Shown in pieces: positions 17,995-25,847 of a stretch of 40,585 nt of DNA. The translations under genes were made by a program, and so were the position numbers. Below the pieces are notes generated by a model. That model was not told where the DNA came from. It made no database searches and saw nothing but the letters and a program-made list of their open reading frames with translations. The DNA is from an uncultured Gammaproteobacteria bacterium. Lineage in GTDB: Bacteria > Pseudomonadota > Gammaproteobacteria > Pseudomonadales > Azotimanducaceae. The stretch's first letter is position 1. Every line of letters begins with the position of its first letter. The stretch lies in contig CAJXAC010000016.1 of NCBI GenBank assembly GCA_913050035.1, forward strand, positions 1-40,585, read 5' to 3'.

Positions 17995-18897
17995 ATGATG
18001 CCAGTAGAGTACGTAGACATCACCAATGCCGAAGATGCAGGGCAGCGTATCGACAATTTTCTTTTGCGATCGCTAAAAGGTCTACCGCGGCAACGCATCT
18101 ATAAGATTTTGCGCTCTGGTGAGGTGCGGGTTAACGGTGGTCGGATAAAGCCCAGTCATAGATTGGAACTCGGTGATCGAATTCGTATTCCACCGATGAC
18201 TGTTAAGGCAGAGCAGCCAGTTCAAATGGCAGATGCGACGGTAGAAATGCTAGAGGCAGCTATTCTTTACGAAGATAATGACCTTATTGCCTTGAATAAG
18301 CCCTCAGGATTTGCGGTACATGGAGGCAGTTCAATTACCAGCGGTGTGATTGAGCTATTTCGGGCATTTCGGCAGGCACCGAGATTGGAATTAGCGCATC
18401 GTATAGATCGTGACACCTCGGGTTGTTTACTGCTTTGCAAACGCCGCTCGGTGTTGACCGAGGTGCAGGCCGCATTCAGAGAGCGCATTGTGAAAAAGAA
18501 GTATGACCTCTATGTTGCGGGCGCATGGCCAAAATCCACCCGAACTGTGTCACTGCGATTGCAACGCTACGAAACGGCATGGGGTGAGCGAAGAGTGCGT
18601 ACCTCCTCAGCGGGTCAATTAGCGCGAACGGATTTTGCAATCGTTGCCCAGAAGCAAAAGGCGACCCACCTAGCGGCTTCCCTGCATACTGGGCGCACGC
18701 ATCAGATTCGCGTGCATACACAGTCCCAACAACATCCGATTTTAGGTGACGATAAGTATTCTGAAAGTGCTGAGTTAACGGCACCGCGCCTATGCTTGCA
18801 TGCGAGTAGGTTGGTGGTTCCAATTGGTGATGATCGGCTAGATTTTCAAGCGCCGCTTCCAGACGATATGAGGGCGTTTTGGAAAGCCATCAAATAA
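17995..18897 (+). CDS. rluC: 23S rRNA pseudouridine synthase (955/2504/2580)
   Basis: 300 residues, an RluA-family synthase that modifies U955, U2504 and U2580 of 23S rRNA in E. coli. The N-terminal S4 RNA-binding domain (GQRIDNFLLRSLKGLPRQRIYKILRSGEVRVNGGRIKPSHRLELGDRIRIPP) is closely colinear with RluC. The catalytic aspartate is D138 in HRIDRDTSG, followed by the KKYDLYVAG and HLAASLHTGRTHQIRVH segments. Two ATG codons stand in tandem (17995 and 17998). It is divergent from rne, the arrangement shared by E. coli and Pseudomonas. It ends three bases before the convergent maf stop. Confidence 0.95.
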   Translation: MMPVEYVDITNAEDAGQRIDNFLLRSLKGLPRQRIYKILRSGEVRVNGGRIKPSHRLELGDRIRIPPMTVKAEQPVQMADATVEMLEAAILYEDNDLIALNKPSGFAVHGGSSITSGVIELFRAFRQAPRLELAHRIDRDTSGCLLLCKRRSVLTEVQAAFRERIVKKKYDLYVAGAWPKSTRTVSLRLQRYETAWGERRVRTSSAGQLARTDFAIVAQKQKATHLAASLHTGRTHQIRVHTQSQQHPILGDDKYSESAELTAPRLCLHASRLVVPIGDDRLDFQAPLPDDMRAFWKAIK

Positions 18898-18900
18898 CAG

Positions 18901-19497
18901 CTAGGCAGCGCCCAGTCTTACACCTAAATCCAGCAATCGTGATGTTAATTGGATCAGCGAAATACCCTCTAGCGCACTTGGGTCTGACGTCTGTACTGCG
19001 TCAAAAAGAATGATACCCAAAGATTCAATTTTAAAAGAGCCGGCGCAATCGATCGGGTTATCCTGCGCGATGTAGGCAGTAATTTGCTCGTGGCTGAGGG
19101 TACGCAGTTGCAGCTGCGTGGTGTCCAGATCATGGGTTAATGTTTTTACTGCGCCATTGAGCACATGGATCACAGTCATTGCCGTATAAAACGTTGCCGT
19201 TTGGCCACTCATCTGCGCAAGTTGGTCTTGGGCAGCTAGTACGCTGCCAGGCTTGTGCAAGAGTAGCCCATTACAGCTTCCGGTTTGATCGCAACCGATA
19301 ATGATAGAGTTTGCGTATGTTGCGATCAGACTCCGAGCTTTTTCCTGAGCCAGTCGTGCAGCAAGACTAGCCGGTGTTTCGCCAATTCGCGGCGTTTCAT
19401 CGATCGCGGAAGGATGCTGGGAAAAATTCAGGCCAAGACGCTGCAATGATGCAGCCCGGTATTTTGATGCTGAAGCGAGAACGATTTTAGTCTTCAT
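18901..19497 (-). CDS. yceF: Maf-family nucleotide pyrophosphatase, YceF type
   Basis: 198 residues from the ATG at 19497 (MKTKIVLASASKYRAASLQRLGL). A TTG at 19518 would add seven residues without support. The motifs are those of the YceF branch: IDETPRIGETP, RLAQEKARSL, IIGCDQTG (IGSDQ in E. coli), CAGSFKIESLGIILF and the DPSALEGISLIQL ending. In E. coli YceF hydrolyses 7-methyl-GTP and related modified nucleotides, a house-cleaning role. It is transcribed opposite to yceD, 74 bases away, and converges on rluC. The sppA and HAD genes usually found between rluC and maf in Pseudomonas are missing. Confidence 0.92.
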   Translation of the reverse strand: MKTKIVLASASKYRAASLQRLGLNFSQHPSAIDETPRIGETPASLAARLAQEKARSLIATYANSIIIGCDQTGSCNGLLLHKPGSVLAAQDQLAQMSGQTATFYTAMTVIHVLNGAVKTLTHDLDTTQLQLRTLSHEQITAYIAQDNPIDCAGSFKIESLGIILFDAVQTSDPSALEGISLIQLTSRLLDLGVRLGAA

Positions 19498-19571
19498 GTA
19501 GACAGCTACTTTACACAAGGTTTTCAGATACCTATGATTGCGCCCGCTTCGGGCTGGCTCAAGGGCTATTA

Positions 19572-20144
19572 TTGGCTAACTCAAGTTATAAAAGCCTCGC
19601 GCAAAAGAATGGCATAGTGAACCGGATGGTTTCTGCTGATGAGCTGCCGCGTTTTTCGGCGGCATGCATGCTGGCTGAGGATGTTAAAGTTGAAGCGCGT
19701 TTTCGGTTAGACGATCACGGCAGAGTCTGTGTCGCCGCGGAATTGAGTTCTCGGGTCGATCTCGATTGTCATTTGTGCAACGAGTCGGTGGTTTGGCCTT
19801 TGAGCATAGCATTTGAGGCTGTAGTTGCCTTTGATGAGCAGCAGGCGAATGAATGGACCGAGTGGTCGGGTTCAATTGGGAGCGAAGTGGAACATATTAT
19901 CGTCGCAGCTGGGCAGCATCTTGATGTTGCCGAATTGATCGAGGATGAATTGATCCTCGGATTACCTCGACAGGTATGTTTCGACCAACAATGTGCAAAT
20001 ATGCCTGAATTGCGCTTTGTTGATAAAGACAGCGAAGCCGCAGAGGATGAAGCCAGTGATCGGCAATGGCCGTTTCAGGGTTTAAGAGAGTTGGTCGCAA
20101 ACAATAGGCCGGTGAAAGACCGCGGCGATCAAGAAATAGATTAG
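19572..20144 (+). CDS. yceD: YceD / DUF177 protein, large-ribosomal-subunit accumulation factor
   Basis: 190 residues with the DUF177 layout: an N-terminal beta-rich part (VKVEARFRLDDHGRVCVAAELSSRVDLDCHLC, containing a CxxC), an acidic segment and the LDVAELIEDELILGLP motif, then a Cys-containing stretch and a short C-terminus. In E. coli and plants YceD is needed for normal 23S rRNA/large-subunit accumulation, and it is nearly always encoded just before rpmF, as here (78 bases). The start is uncertain: TTG at 19572 (AAGGG upstream) or ATG at 19626 (MVSADELPRFS). Confidence 0.9.
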   Translation: MANSSYKSLAQKNGIVNRMVSADELPRFSAACMLAEDVKVEARFRLDDHGRVCVAAELSSRVDLDCHLCNESVVWPLSIAFEAVVAFDEQQANEWTEWSGSIGSEVEHIIVAAGQHLDVAELIEDELILGLPRQVCFDQQCANMPELRFVDKDSEAAEDEASDRQWPFQGLRELVANNRPVKDRGDQEID

Positions 20145-20222
20145 CCATTCGATGTTCTATGAACTCGAATGCAATAGTTTTTACAAAACGAATCAACTAA
20201 ACAGTTTAGAAGGTAAGCAAAC

Positions 20223-20399
20223 ATGGCTGTTCAAAAAAGTAAGGTCACTCGTTCGCGCAGAGGGCAGAGACGTTCTCATGACGCGTTGGCAACTCCGACA
20301 TTGTCAGTGGAGCCAACCTCTGGCGAAACACATCGACGACATCATGTGAGTGCGGATGGTTTTTACCGTGGTCGACAGGTAATGCCTGACAAAAAGTAA
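20223..20399 (+). CDS. rpmF: 50S ribosomal protein L32
   Basis: 58 residues beginning [22 protein letters not shown] and ending [13 protein letters not shown], colinear with E. coli L32 (57). It is the zinc-independent form, without the CxxC pairs of other bacteria. A longer frame on the same strand (20152-20349) overlaps it out of register and is not real. In most gammaproteobacteria rpmF is followed by plsX; here 240 non-coding bases and then fabD follow. Confidence 0.97.
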   Translation: MAVQKSKVTRSRRGQRRSHDALATPTLSVEPTSGETHRRHHVSADGFYRGRQVMPDKK

Positions 20400-20419
20400 G
20401 GCATTTCTGTATCAAAAAT

Positions 20420-20448
20420 GGATCGCTGAGCTCCTAAGGCAGCGATCC
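20420..20448 (+). other. Perfect hairpin downstream of rpmF
   Basis: GGATCGCTG (20420-20428) pairs perfectly with CAGCGATCC (20440-20448) around an 11-base loop, 21 bases after the rpmF stop. No T-run follows, so it may be a Rho-dependent or mRNA-stabilising 3' end, or a processing site, rather than an intrinsic terminator. The rest of the 240-base gap up to fabD holds the next hairpin and no gene. Confidence 0.5.
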
Positions 20449-20472
20449 TCTCGCCGGTAGGTCTCAGGCCTA

Positions 20473-20497
20473 GGCTATGATGTTGCGCTCCATAGCC
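20473..20497 (+). other. Second hairpin between rpmF and fabD
   Basis: GGCTATG (20473-20479) pairs with CATAGCC (20491-20497) around an 11-base loop. A near-palindrome GCTAGG-T-CCTAGC follows at 20568-20580. No promoter of good quality was recognised before fabD. Confidence 0.35.
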
Positions 20498-20639
20498 GTT
20501 AAACCGCACAGTAGTTGCCACATGCAGGGGTCTTTCGCAGTCCCTGACACAACCATTTCATCCAAGTGCTAGGTCCTAGCGCTGTCTTTCGTTAAATTAC
20601 TAACAATACACCAGCTAAATTGGCGCAAGGAGTTCGATA

Positions 20640-21566
20640 ATGAACATCGTTACTATGTTTCCAGGTCAAGGCTCACAATCCGTGGGTATGCTCGCGGACG
20701 TGGCAGAACATAGCCCGATCGTGCAAGAGAGATTTGCCGAGGCTTCTGAGGTGTTGTCATTCGACCTATGGCAATTGGCACAAGAGGGTCCTGCCGAGGT
20801 TTTGGGTCAGACAGAAAATACTCAGCCAGCGCTGTTAACTGCGAGTGTGGCCTTATGGGAGGCTTTACAGGCCCTCCGAGAGGAACCGCTAAACGTTAAG
20901 GCCATGGCGGGCCATAGTCTGGGAGAATATTCTGCACTGGTATGTGCTGGTGCAATTTCGTTTGCAGATGGCGTACGTCTGGTGCGTAAAAGGGGCGAGC
21001 TAATGCAGCAGGCGGTACCCAGTGGCCGAGGTGGTATGGCCGCGATTTTGGGCCTAGACGACGCCAAAGTGCAGGAGTGTTGCGCTGCAGTTGCGGGAGT
21101 TGTCGCTGCCGCTAATTACAACGCTCCGGGGCAAATTGTTATTGCCGGCGAAAAAACTGCAGTAGCGGATGCAATTCAAGCGTGTAAGGAAGCCGGCGCC
21201 AAGCGTGCTTTAGCGCTGGACGTGAGTGGTCCGTTTCATTCGCCACTCATGGAGCCAGCTGCCGAAGAATTTTCTGCAGTTCTGAGTGGGGTCCCGGTGC
21301 TAATGCCTGCAACGCCGGTTGTGCAGAATGTTGACGCAACAGTTGCAGCTAGCGAACAGCAAATTCGCGGCAATTTAGTGGCGCAGCTATCTGCTCCGGT
21401 GAGATGGACAGAAACCATCGAACACTTGTTGAGCGAGGGCGCGGAGCAATTTATAGAGTCCGGTCCCGGCAACGTGTTATGCGGGTTGGTAAAGCGAATC
21501 GCGCGCGGTACTCCTGCAGTCACCTTGTCCTCGCAAGAGGGGTTGGAGAGCGCAGTTGGAATCTAA
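20640..21566 (+). CDS. fabD: Malonyl-CoA:ACP transacylase
   Basis: 308 residues (E. coli FabD 309). It loads malonyl groups onto acyl carrier protein for fatty-acid chain extension. The N-terminus has FPGQGSQSVGM, the active-site serine is S93 in GHSLGEYSAL, the substrate-binding arginine is in VRKRGELMQQA, and the catalytic His is in SGPFHSPLM. AAGGAG lies nine bases upstream of the ATG. It heads the fabD-fabG-acpP-fabF group; plsX and fabH, usually directly upstream, are absent. Confidence 0.97.
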   Translation: MNIVTMFPGQGSQSVGMLADVAEHSPIVQERFAEASEVLSFDLWQLAQEGPAEVLGQTENTQPALLTASVALWEALQALREEPLNVKAMAGHSLGEYSALVCAGAISFADGVRLVRKRGELMQQAVPSGRGGMAAILGLDDAKVQECCAAVAGVVAAANYNAPGQIVIAGEKTAVADAIQACKEAGAKRALALDVSGPFHSPLMEPAAEEFSAVLSGVPVLMPATPVVQNVDATVAASEQQIRGNLVAQLSAPVRWTETIEHLLSEGAEQFIESGPGNVLCGLVKRIARGTPAVTLSSQEGLESAVGI

Positions 21567-21590
21567 GTCCATGCAACTAGGGGCAATCTA

Positions 21591-22319
21591 ATGGAGTTAA
21601 AAACAGCACTGGTTACTGGTGCAAGTCGAGGCATTGGCGCGGCGATTGTTGCAGAGTTGGCCAGCCAGGGGTTTTTTGTCTTTGGCACGGCAACATCAGA
21701 GGCCGGAGCGGTAACAATATCCGAGCAGTTGCAGGCTCAAGGACATGGGTTGGTACTGCAGGTGCAAGATCAAGAATCCGTAGACCGTGGATTCGCGGAA
21801 ATACTCGAGCGTGGGCCGGCGCCATTGGTGGTTGTTAATAATGCTGGAGTGACGCGAGATAATTTGATGCTACGGATGTCAGTGGACGAGTGGCAAGAGG
21901 TCGTGGATACCAATCTAAATGGAGCTTTCCGCGTCACCAAGGCCGCGCTGCGAAATATGGTTAAGGCGCGTTGGGGCCGGATTATCAATGTTGGCTCGGT
22001 GGTGGCAAGACTCGGTAATCCGGGCCAAGCGAATTATGTGTCGAGCAAGGCGGGGCTTGAGGGATTTACCCGCTCGTTAGCGTTAGAGGTCGGTTCGCGC
22101 GGCATTACGGTTAATTTGTTAGCACCAGGATTTATCGAAACCGATATGACGGCTGCATTGAGCGATGAGCAGACCGCCGCAATGTTAGCTAGAATCCCCC
22201 TCGGTAGAATGGGTGAAGCGAAGGAAGTAGCTGCGGCAGTCAGTTTTTTGAGTGGCGATCAAGCGGCCTACATAACCGGGCAGACAATCCACATAAACGG
22301 TGGAATGTTCCTCAACTAG
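21591..22319 (+). CDS. fabG: 3-oxoacyl-ACP reductase
   Basis: 242 residues, a NADPH-dependent SDR that reduces 3-oxoacyl-ACP in each round of fatty-acid elongation. It has TGASRGIGAAI at the N-terminus, NNAGVTRDNLMLRM, the catalytic serine S136 (NVGSV), Tyr149/Lys153 in NYVSSK, and the FabG-typical ending GQTIHINGGMFLN. The strong match to FabG specificity segments and its position between fabD and acpP distinguish it from other SDRs. Spacing to fabD is 24 bases, with AGGGGC upstream of the ATG. Confidence 0.97.
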   Translation: MELKTALVTGASRGIGAAIVAELASQGFFVFGTATSEAGAVTISEQLQAQGHGLVLQVQDQESVDRGFAEILERGPAPLVVVNNAGVTRDNLMLRMSVDEWQEVVDTNLNGAFRVTKAALRNMVKARWGRIINVGSVVARLGNPGQANYVSSKAGLEGFTRSLALEVGSRGITVNLLAPGFIETDMTAALSDEQTAAMLARIPLGRMGEAKEVAAAVSFLSGDQAAYITGQTIHINGGMFLN

Positions 22320-22366
22320 TCTTCCAAAAGTTGAAGGGCAACGTAAAATTTTCGTGAAATTGATTA

Positions 22367-22395
22367 TTGAATTGCCAAAACCGGCTCTATAGAAT
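22367..22395 (+). promoter_or_regulatory. Candidate promoter of acpP
   Basis: TTGAAT at 22367-22372, a 17-base spacer, TAGAAT at 22390-22395, about 43 bases before the acpP ATG. The surrounding DNA is AT-rich. A separate promoter would suit acpP, which is expressed far more than its neighbours in E. coli. Confidence 0.55.
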
Positions 22396-22438
22396 CCCCC
22401 GGCCTCGAATCTAGGAACCATCAGGAGATGTCTTTAGC

Positions 22439-22672
22439 ATGAGTAATGTTGAGGAAAGAGTAAAAAAACTTATCTGTGAGCAACTCGGCGTTAAGGAAGA
22501 AGAGGTAAGCAGCGATGCTTCCTTCGTTGAAGACTTGGGCGCTGATTCCTTGGATACTGTGGAGCTTGTAATGGCTTTGGAAGAGGAATTCGAAACCGAA
22601 ATTCCCGACGAAGAAGCCGAGAAAATTACCACGGTCAAAGAAGCCATAGACTACATACTGGCTCATCAATAA
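22439..22672 (+). CDS. acpP: Acyl carrier protein
   Basis: 77 acidic residues. The 4'-phosphopantetheine is attached to Ser37 in [18 protein letters not shown], identical to E. coli around the site. It carries the growing acyl chain for all Fab enzymes and for lipid A and phospholipid acyltransferases. AGGAG lies upstream of the ATG. It has its own promoter candidate and is followed by a strong terminator, so it can be made as a short abundant mRNA. Confidence 0.98.
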   Translation: MSNVEERVKKLICEQLGVKEEEVSSDASFVEDLGADSLDTVELVMALEEEFETEIPDEEAEKITTVKEAIDYILAHQ

Positions 22673-22679
22673 TTGATTA

Positions 22680-22711
22680 GGGGCGCTACATAACGAGCGC
22701 CCCATTCTTTT
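22680..22711 (+). terminator. Intrinsic terminator after acpP
   Basis: GGGGCGCT (22680-22687) pairs perfectly with AGCGCCCC (22696-22703) around an 8-base loop, followed by ATTCTTTT. It starts eight bases behind the acpP stop and probably acts as an attenuator before fabF. A weaker hairpin (22755-22774, CCTGGGT with ACCCGGG) lies between it and fabF. Confidence 0.85.
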
Positions 22712-22884
22712 GCTAGGCCTATCGGCCCTACCTTTTTGATCCGACCGCGCGGAACCTGGGTTCTGAGACCCGGGCGTATGTCCGTGTTTCAATGAACACT
22801 TGAATAAACAAGTGGGTATGCAGACAGGCCAAGCAATATGTGGTTTATTTGGGACTCGAATGCGCATAAAGCGAGAGAGAATTT

Positions 22885-24120
22885 ATGACTAGACGTAGGG
22901 TTGTTGTGACTGGAATGGGGATGGTTTCTCCAATCGGCCATAGTGTTGAGACTTCTTGGCAAGCAGCAATAGCCGGTCAAAGTGGCATACGCATTAACGA
23001 AGGCTTCGATACAGAAGCCTTTGGGGTAAAGATTTGTGGCAACGTCGTTGATTTCGATATCAGCGAATACATGAATCCGAAAGAAGCTCGGCGGATGGAT
23101 GGATTTATTCAGCTGGGTGTGGCTGCAGCGACTCAAGCGATTAAAGACGCTGGGCTCACTGCCCATCCCGATGACGCCGATCGGATAGGCGTGGCGATCG
23201 GTTCGGGCATTGGCGGCATTGAAACGATTGAAAATACCCATGCCACCTTGGTTAAGAGCGGGCCCCGTAGGGTATCTCCTTTCTTTATTCCCGGTGTGGT
23301 GATCAACATGATCTCGGGTAACGTGTCCATAGAATGGGGCTTTAAGGGCCCTAACTTTGCTGTGGTCACTGCCTGTACCACAGGCACGCACAATATTGGC
23401 TTTGGCGCCCGTATGATCCAATACGGTGAAGCGGATGTGATGGTCGTGGGTGGCGCAGAGTCTGCAACCTCGCCAATAACCGTTGCAGGCTTCAATTCAA
23501 TGAAAGCGCTTTCAACAAGAAACGATGATCCTGCGGCAGCGAGCCGGCCATGGGATGCAGATCGAGACGGTTTTGTCCTTGGTGAAGGAGCTGGTGTGCT
23601 GGTCATCGAAGAATACGAAAGAGCGAAAGCGCGTGGTGCGCAAATTTATGCGGAGCTTACTGGTTTCGGTATGAGTGCTGATGCCTTCCACATCACGGGG
23701 CCAGCAGAGTCCGGTGAGGGCGGTGCTGCGGCAATGCAGAATGCCTTGAACGATGCCCAATTGAACCCCCAGGATTTGGGTTACCTCAACGCTCACGGGA
23801 CTTCTACGCCGTTAGGGGACGTGGCAGAGACAGAGGGGGTTAAGTCTGTGTTTGGCGCAGACACCGAGCTGTGTGTCAGTTCGACTAAGTCTATGATTGG
23901 TCACCTCTTAGGTGCTGCAGGATCGGTGGAAGCGATTTTCACCATTAAAGCAATAACTGACCAAGTGCTACCGCCGACAATAAACCTAGAGAACCCTGGT
24001 GAAGGATGTGATCTAGATTACGTGCCCAACGAAGCTCGACAAACTGCGCTTAACCATGCGGCAACGAATTCTTTCGGCTTTGGCGGCACAAATGGCACCC
24101 TGATTTTTAGTCGTATGTGA
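22885..24120 (+). CDS. fabF: 3-oxoacyl-ACP synthase II
   Basis: 411 residues (E. coli FabF 413). It condenses malonyl-ACP with acyl-ACP to elongate fatty acids and controls the 16-to-18 carbon unsaturated step. The catalytic triad is C164 (TACTTGTHN), H304 (NAHGTSTPLGD) and H340 (SMIGHLLGAAG). The N-terminal RRRVVVTGMGMVSPIG and C-terminal NSFGFGGTNGTLIF motifs are intact. It lies 212 bases behind acpP, beyond the terminator. The last codon and stop (ATGTGA) overlap the GTG start of mltG. Confidence 0.98.
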   Translation: MTRRRVVVTGMGMVSPIGHSVETSWQAAIAGQSGIRINEGFDTEAFGVKICGNVVDFDISEYMNPKEARRMDGFIQLGVAAATQAIKDAGLTAHPDDADRIGVAIGSGIGGIETIENTHATLVKSGPRRVSPFFIPGVVINMISGNVSIEWGFKGPNFAVVTACTTGTHNIGFGARMIQYGEADVMVVGGAESATSPITVAGFNSMKALSTRNDDPAAASRPWDADRDGFVLGEGAGVLVIEEYERAKARGAQIYAELTGFGMSADAFHITGPAESGEGGAAAMQNALNDAQLNPQDLGYLNAHGTSTPLGDVAETEGVKSVFGADTELCVSSTKSMIGHLLGAAGSVEAIFTIKAITDQVLPPTINLENPGEGCDLDYVPNEARQTALNHAATNSFGFGGTNGTLIFSRM

Positions 24121-25184
24121 AACTCTTGAATGCTCTGCAGCTAGATAGAGTTATTACTCGTAAGGCGACAATTGTCCGTCTCGCGGCCGGTGCTGCAAGT
24201 ATTGGCTTATTCATTGCGGCCGCTTATTTCGGTCTGTTGGCATGGGCGGAACGCCCTGGCGAGCTGGATGGGTCCGTTCGTTACGAGGTTCAAGTAGGGC
24301 AACCGTTTGCCCAAGTTACCGCTGAACTGCATCAACAAGGCGTCATACAGAGTCCAAGGTTATTCTCTCTTTATGCGCGTTTAACTGCTCTAGATGTGGC
24401 TGTGCAGGCTGGAGAATATGATCTTCCGCAGCGTGTCTCGCCGGTTGGTTTATTGACTTTATTTGCAACCGGTCAAGTTGTATTGCATTCGGTACAACTG
24501 CCAGAGGGCGCTAAGTTAAGCCAAGTGCTGAAAGCGCTGCGTACCAACGCGTTCCTGGTCGACGACTTAGGCATTGGTTTCGTTAATGGTGACTTGGACA
24601 CATTGTTACGGCGGCTGAGGCTGTCGGTACCCTTTGCCGAGGGTTATTTTTTTCCTGATACCTACTTGGTGGTGAAAGGCACAAAGGTCAGTGATGTGCT
24701 GATCATGGCTCATGAAGCGATGATGACTAAGCTGAAAACTGCTTGGCAGCAGAAAAGTGCGCTGGTGCAGTTGGCTACCCCTGCAGAATTGCTCATTCTA
24801 GCTTCGATCATCGAAAAAGAGAGTGGTAGGGAAAGTGATCGGCGCACTATCAGCCAGGTCTTTCACAACCGCCTGCAGCGCAATATGCGATTGCAAACAG
24901 ACCCTACGGTGATCTATGCACTAGGCGATGGATACGACGGTGACATTCGATCCCGCGACCTGCGAATGGATTCTCCGTTTAATACATACAAAGTTAAGGG
25001 CCTGCCGCCGACCGCGATTGCGCTGCCGTCTCTCGATTCATTGCTGGCTGCAGCGCAACCGAGTAGTGGTGATTACTTGTATTTCGTTGCGCGGGGTGAC
25101 GGCACATCGCAATTTTCGCGTACATTAGGCGAGCACAATGCGGCTGTGAGGAAATTTTTGTTACAAGGTACTAAGCTCAACTAA
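24117..25184 (+). CDS. mltG: Endolytic murein transglycosylase MltG (YceG)
   Basis: 355 residues. It starts at GTG 24117 within the end of fabF, implying translational coupling. One N-terminal membrane helix (IVRLAAGAASIGLFIAAAYFGLLAW) is followed by a periplasmic LysM-like part (VQVGQPFAQVTAELHQQGVI) and the YceG catalytic domain with LASIIEKESGRESDR, where E233 corresponds to the catalytic glutamate, then LQTDPTVIYALG and GLPPTAIALPSLDSLLAA. It cleaves nascent glycan strands and sets their length. pabC, commonly placed between fabF and mltG, is absent. Confidence 0.95.
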   Translation: MKLLNALQLDRVITRKATIVRLAAGAASIGLFIAAAYFGLLAWAERPGELDGSVRYEVQVGQPFAQVTAELHQQGVIQSPRLFSLYARLTALDVAVQAGEYDLPQRVSPVGLLTLFATGQVVLHSVQLPEGAKLSQVLKALRTNAFLVDDLGIGFVNGDLDTLLRRLRLSVPFAEGYFFPDTYLVVKGTKVSDVLIMAHEAMMTKLKTAWQQKSALVQLATPAELLILASIIEKESGRESDRRTISQVFHNRLQRNMRLQTDPTVIYALGDGYDGDIRSRDLRMDSPFNTYKVKGLPPTAIALPSLDSLLAAAQPSSGDYLYFVARGDGTSQFSRTLGEHNAAVRKFLLQGTKLN

Positions 25185-25205
25185 ATCTGCTGGAAAGGCG
25201 CCGTT

Positions 25206-25841
25206 ATGGCCGATGATTACGGAAAATTTATTACCTTAGAGGGTTCAGAGGGCGTTGGTAAAACCACCAATATCGAGTTTGTCTGCCAGTTCTTAGAAAC
25301 CAACAATGTGCCTTTCATACGAACTCGTGAGCCAGGCGGCACGCCATTAGCAGAAGCGTTGCGTGAGGCCATGTTGGCCGTGCGAGAGGAAGAGGTCAGT
25401 GGTATGACTGAGTTGCTCATTGTCTTTGCCGCGCGTACCCAGCATTTAGAGCAGGTGATTCGGCCTGCTTTAGCGCTCGGTCAATGGGTCGTTTGTGATC
25501 GTTTCACAGATGCGTCCTATGCCTATCAGGGTTACGGGCGAGGGCTTAACTTAGAACACATTACCGCGCTGGAAAGTTGGGTGCAGAATGGGCTGCAGCC
25601 GGATCTAACGTTGTTATTAGATCTGGCACCAGACGTTGCAGAGCAGCGCATGCAGGAGCGGACTAAAGACCGTATGGAGTCTGAACAACGGGAATTCTAC
25701 CAACGGGTTCGAGCCGGTTATCTTGAACGCGCCGCGGAGCAAGCTCGCTTTCGCATCATTGATGCACAACAAAGCGTAGACGGTGTTGCAGCACAGATCG
25801 AGACCCATATCACGGACCTGATTCGACATTGGCGAGGCTAG
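25206..25841 (+). CDS. tmk: Thymidylate kinase
   Basis: 211 residues. It phosphorylates dTMP to dTDP for DNA synthesis. P-loop EGSEGVGKTT (G13-T21), the DR(Y/F) motif region TREPGGTPLAEALR, CDRFTDASYAYQGYGRGL, and the LID part with basic residues (RTKDRMESEQREFYQRVR) are all present. The last is the E. coli-type pattern with the arginine in the LID. It starts 22 bases behind mltG and ends seven before holB, which fits the conserved mltG-tmk-holB run. Confidence 0.97.
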   Translation: MADDYGKFITLEGSEGVGKTTNIEFVCQFLETNNVPFIRTREPGGTPLAEALREAMLAVREEEVSGMTELLIVFAARTQHLEQVIRPALALGQWVVCDRFTDASYAYQGYGRGLNLEHITALESWVQNGLQPDLTLLLDLAPDVAEQRMQERTKDRMESEQREFYQRVRAGYLERAAEQARFRIIDAQQSVDGVAAQIETHITDLIRHWRG

Positions 25842-25847
25842 GGTTTC

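Noticed and set aside
20152-20349. A 65-codon plus-strand frame over the rpmF region
   Set aside because: It is out of register with rpmF, whose 58-codon frame (20223-20399) matches L32 over its full length.
22755-22774. Second terminator or riboswitch between acpP and fabF
   Set aside because: The stem has a wobble pair and no T-run, and no known riboswitch pattern was recognised; only the hairpin at 22680 is a convincing terminator.
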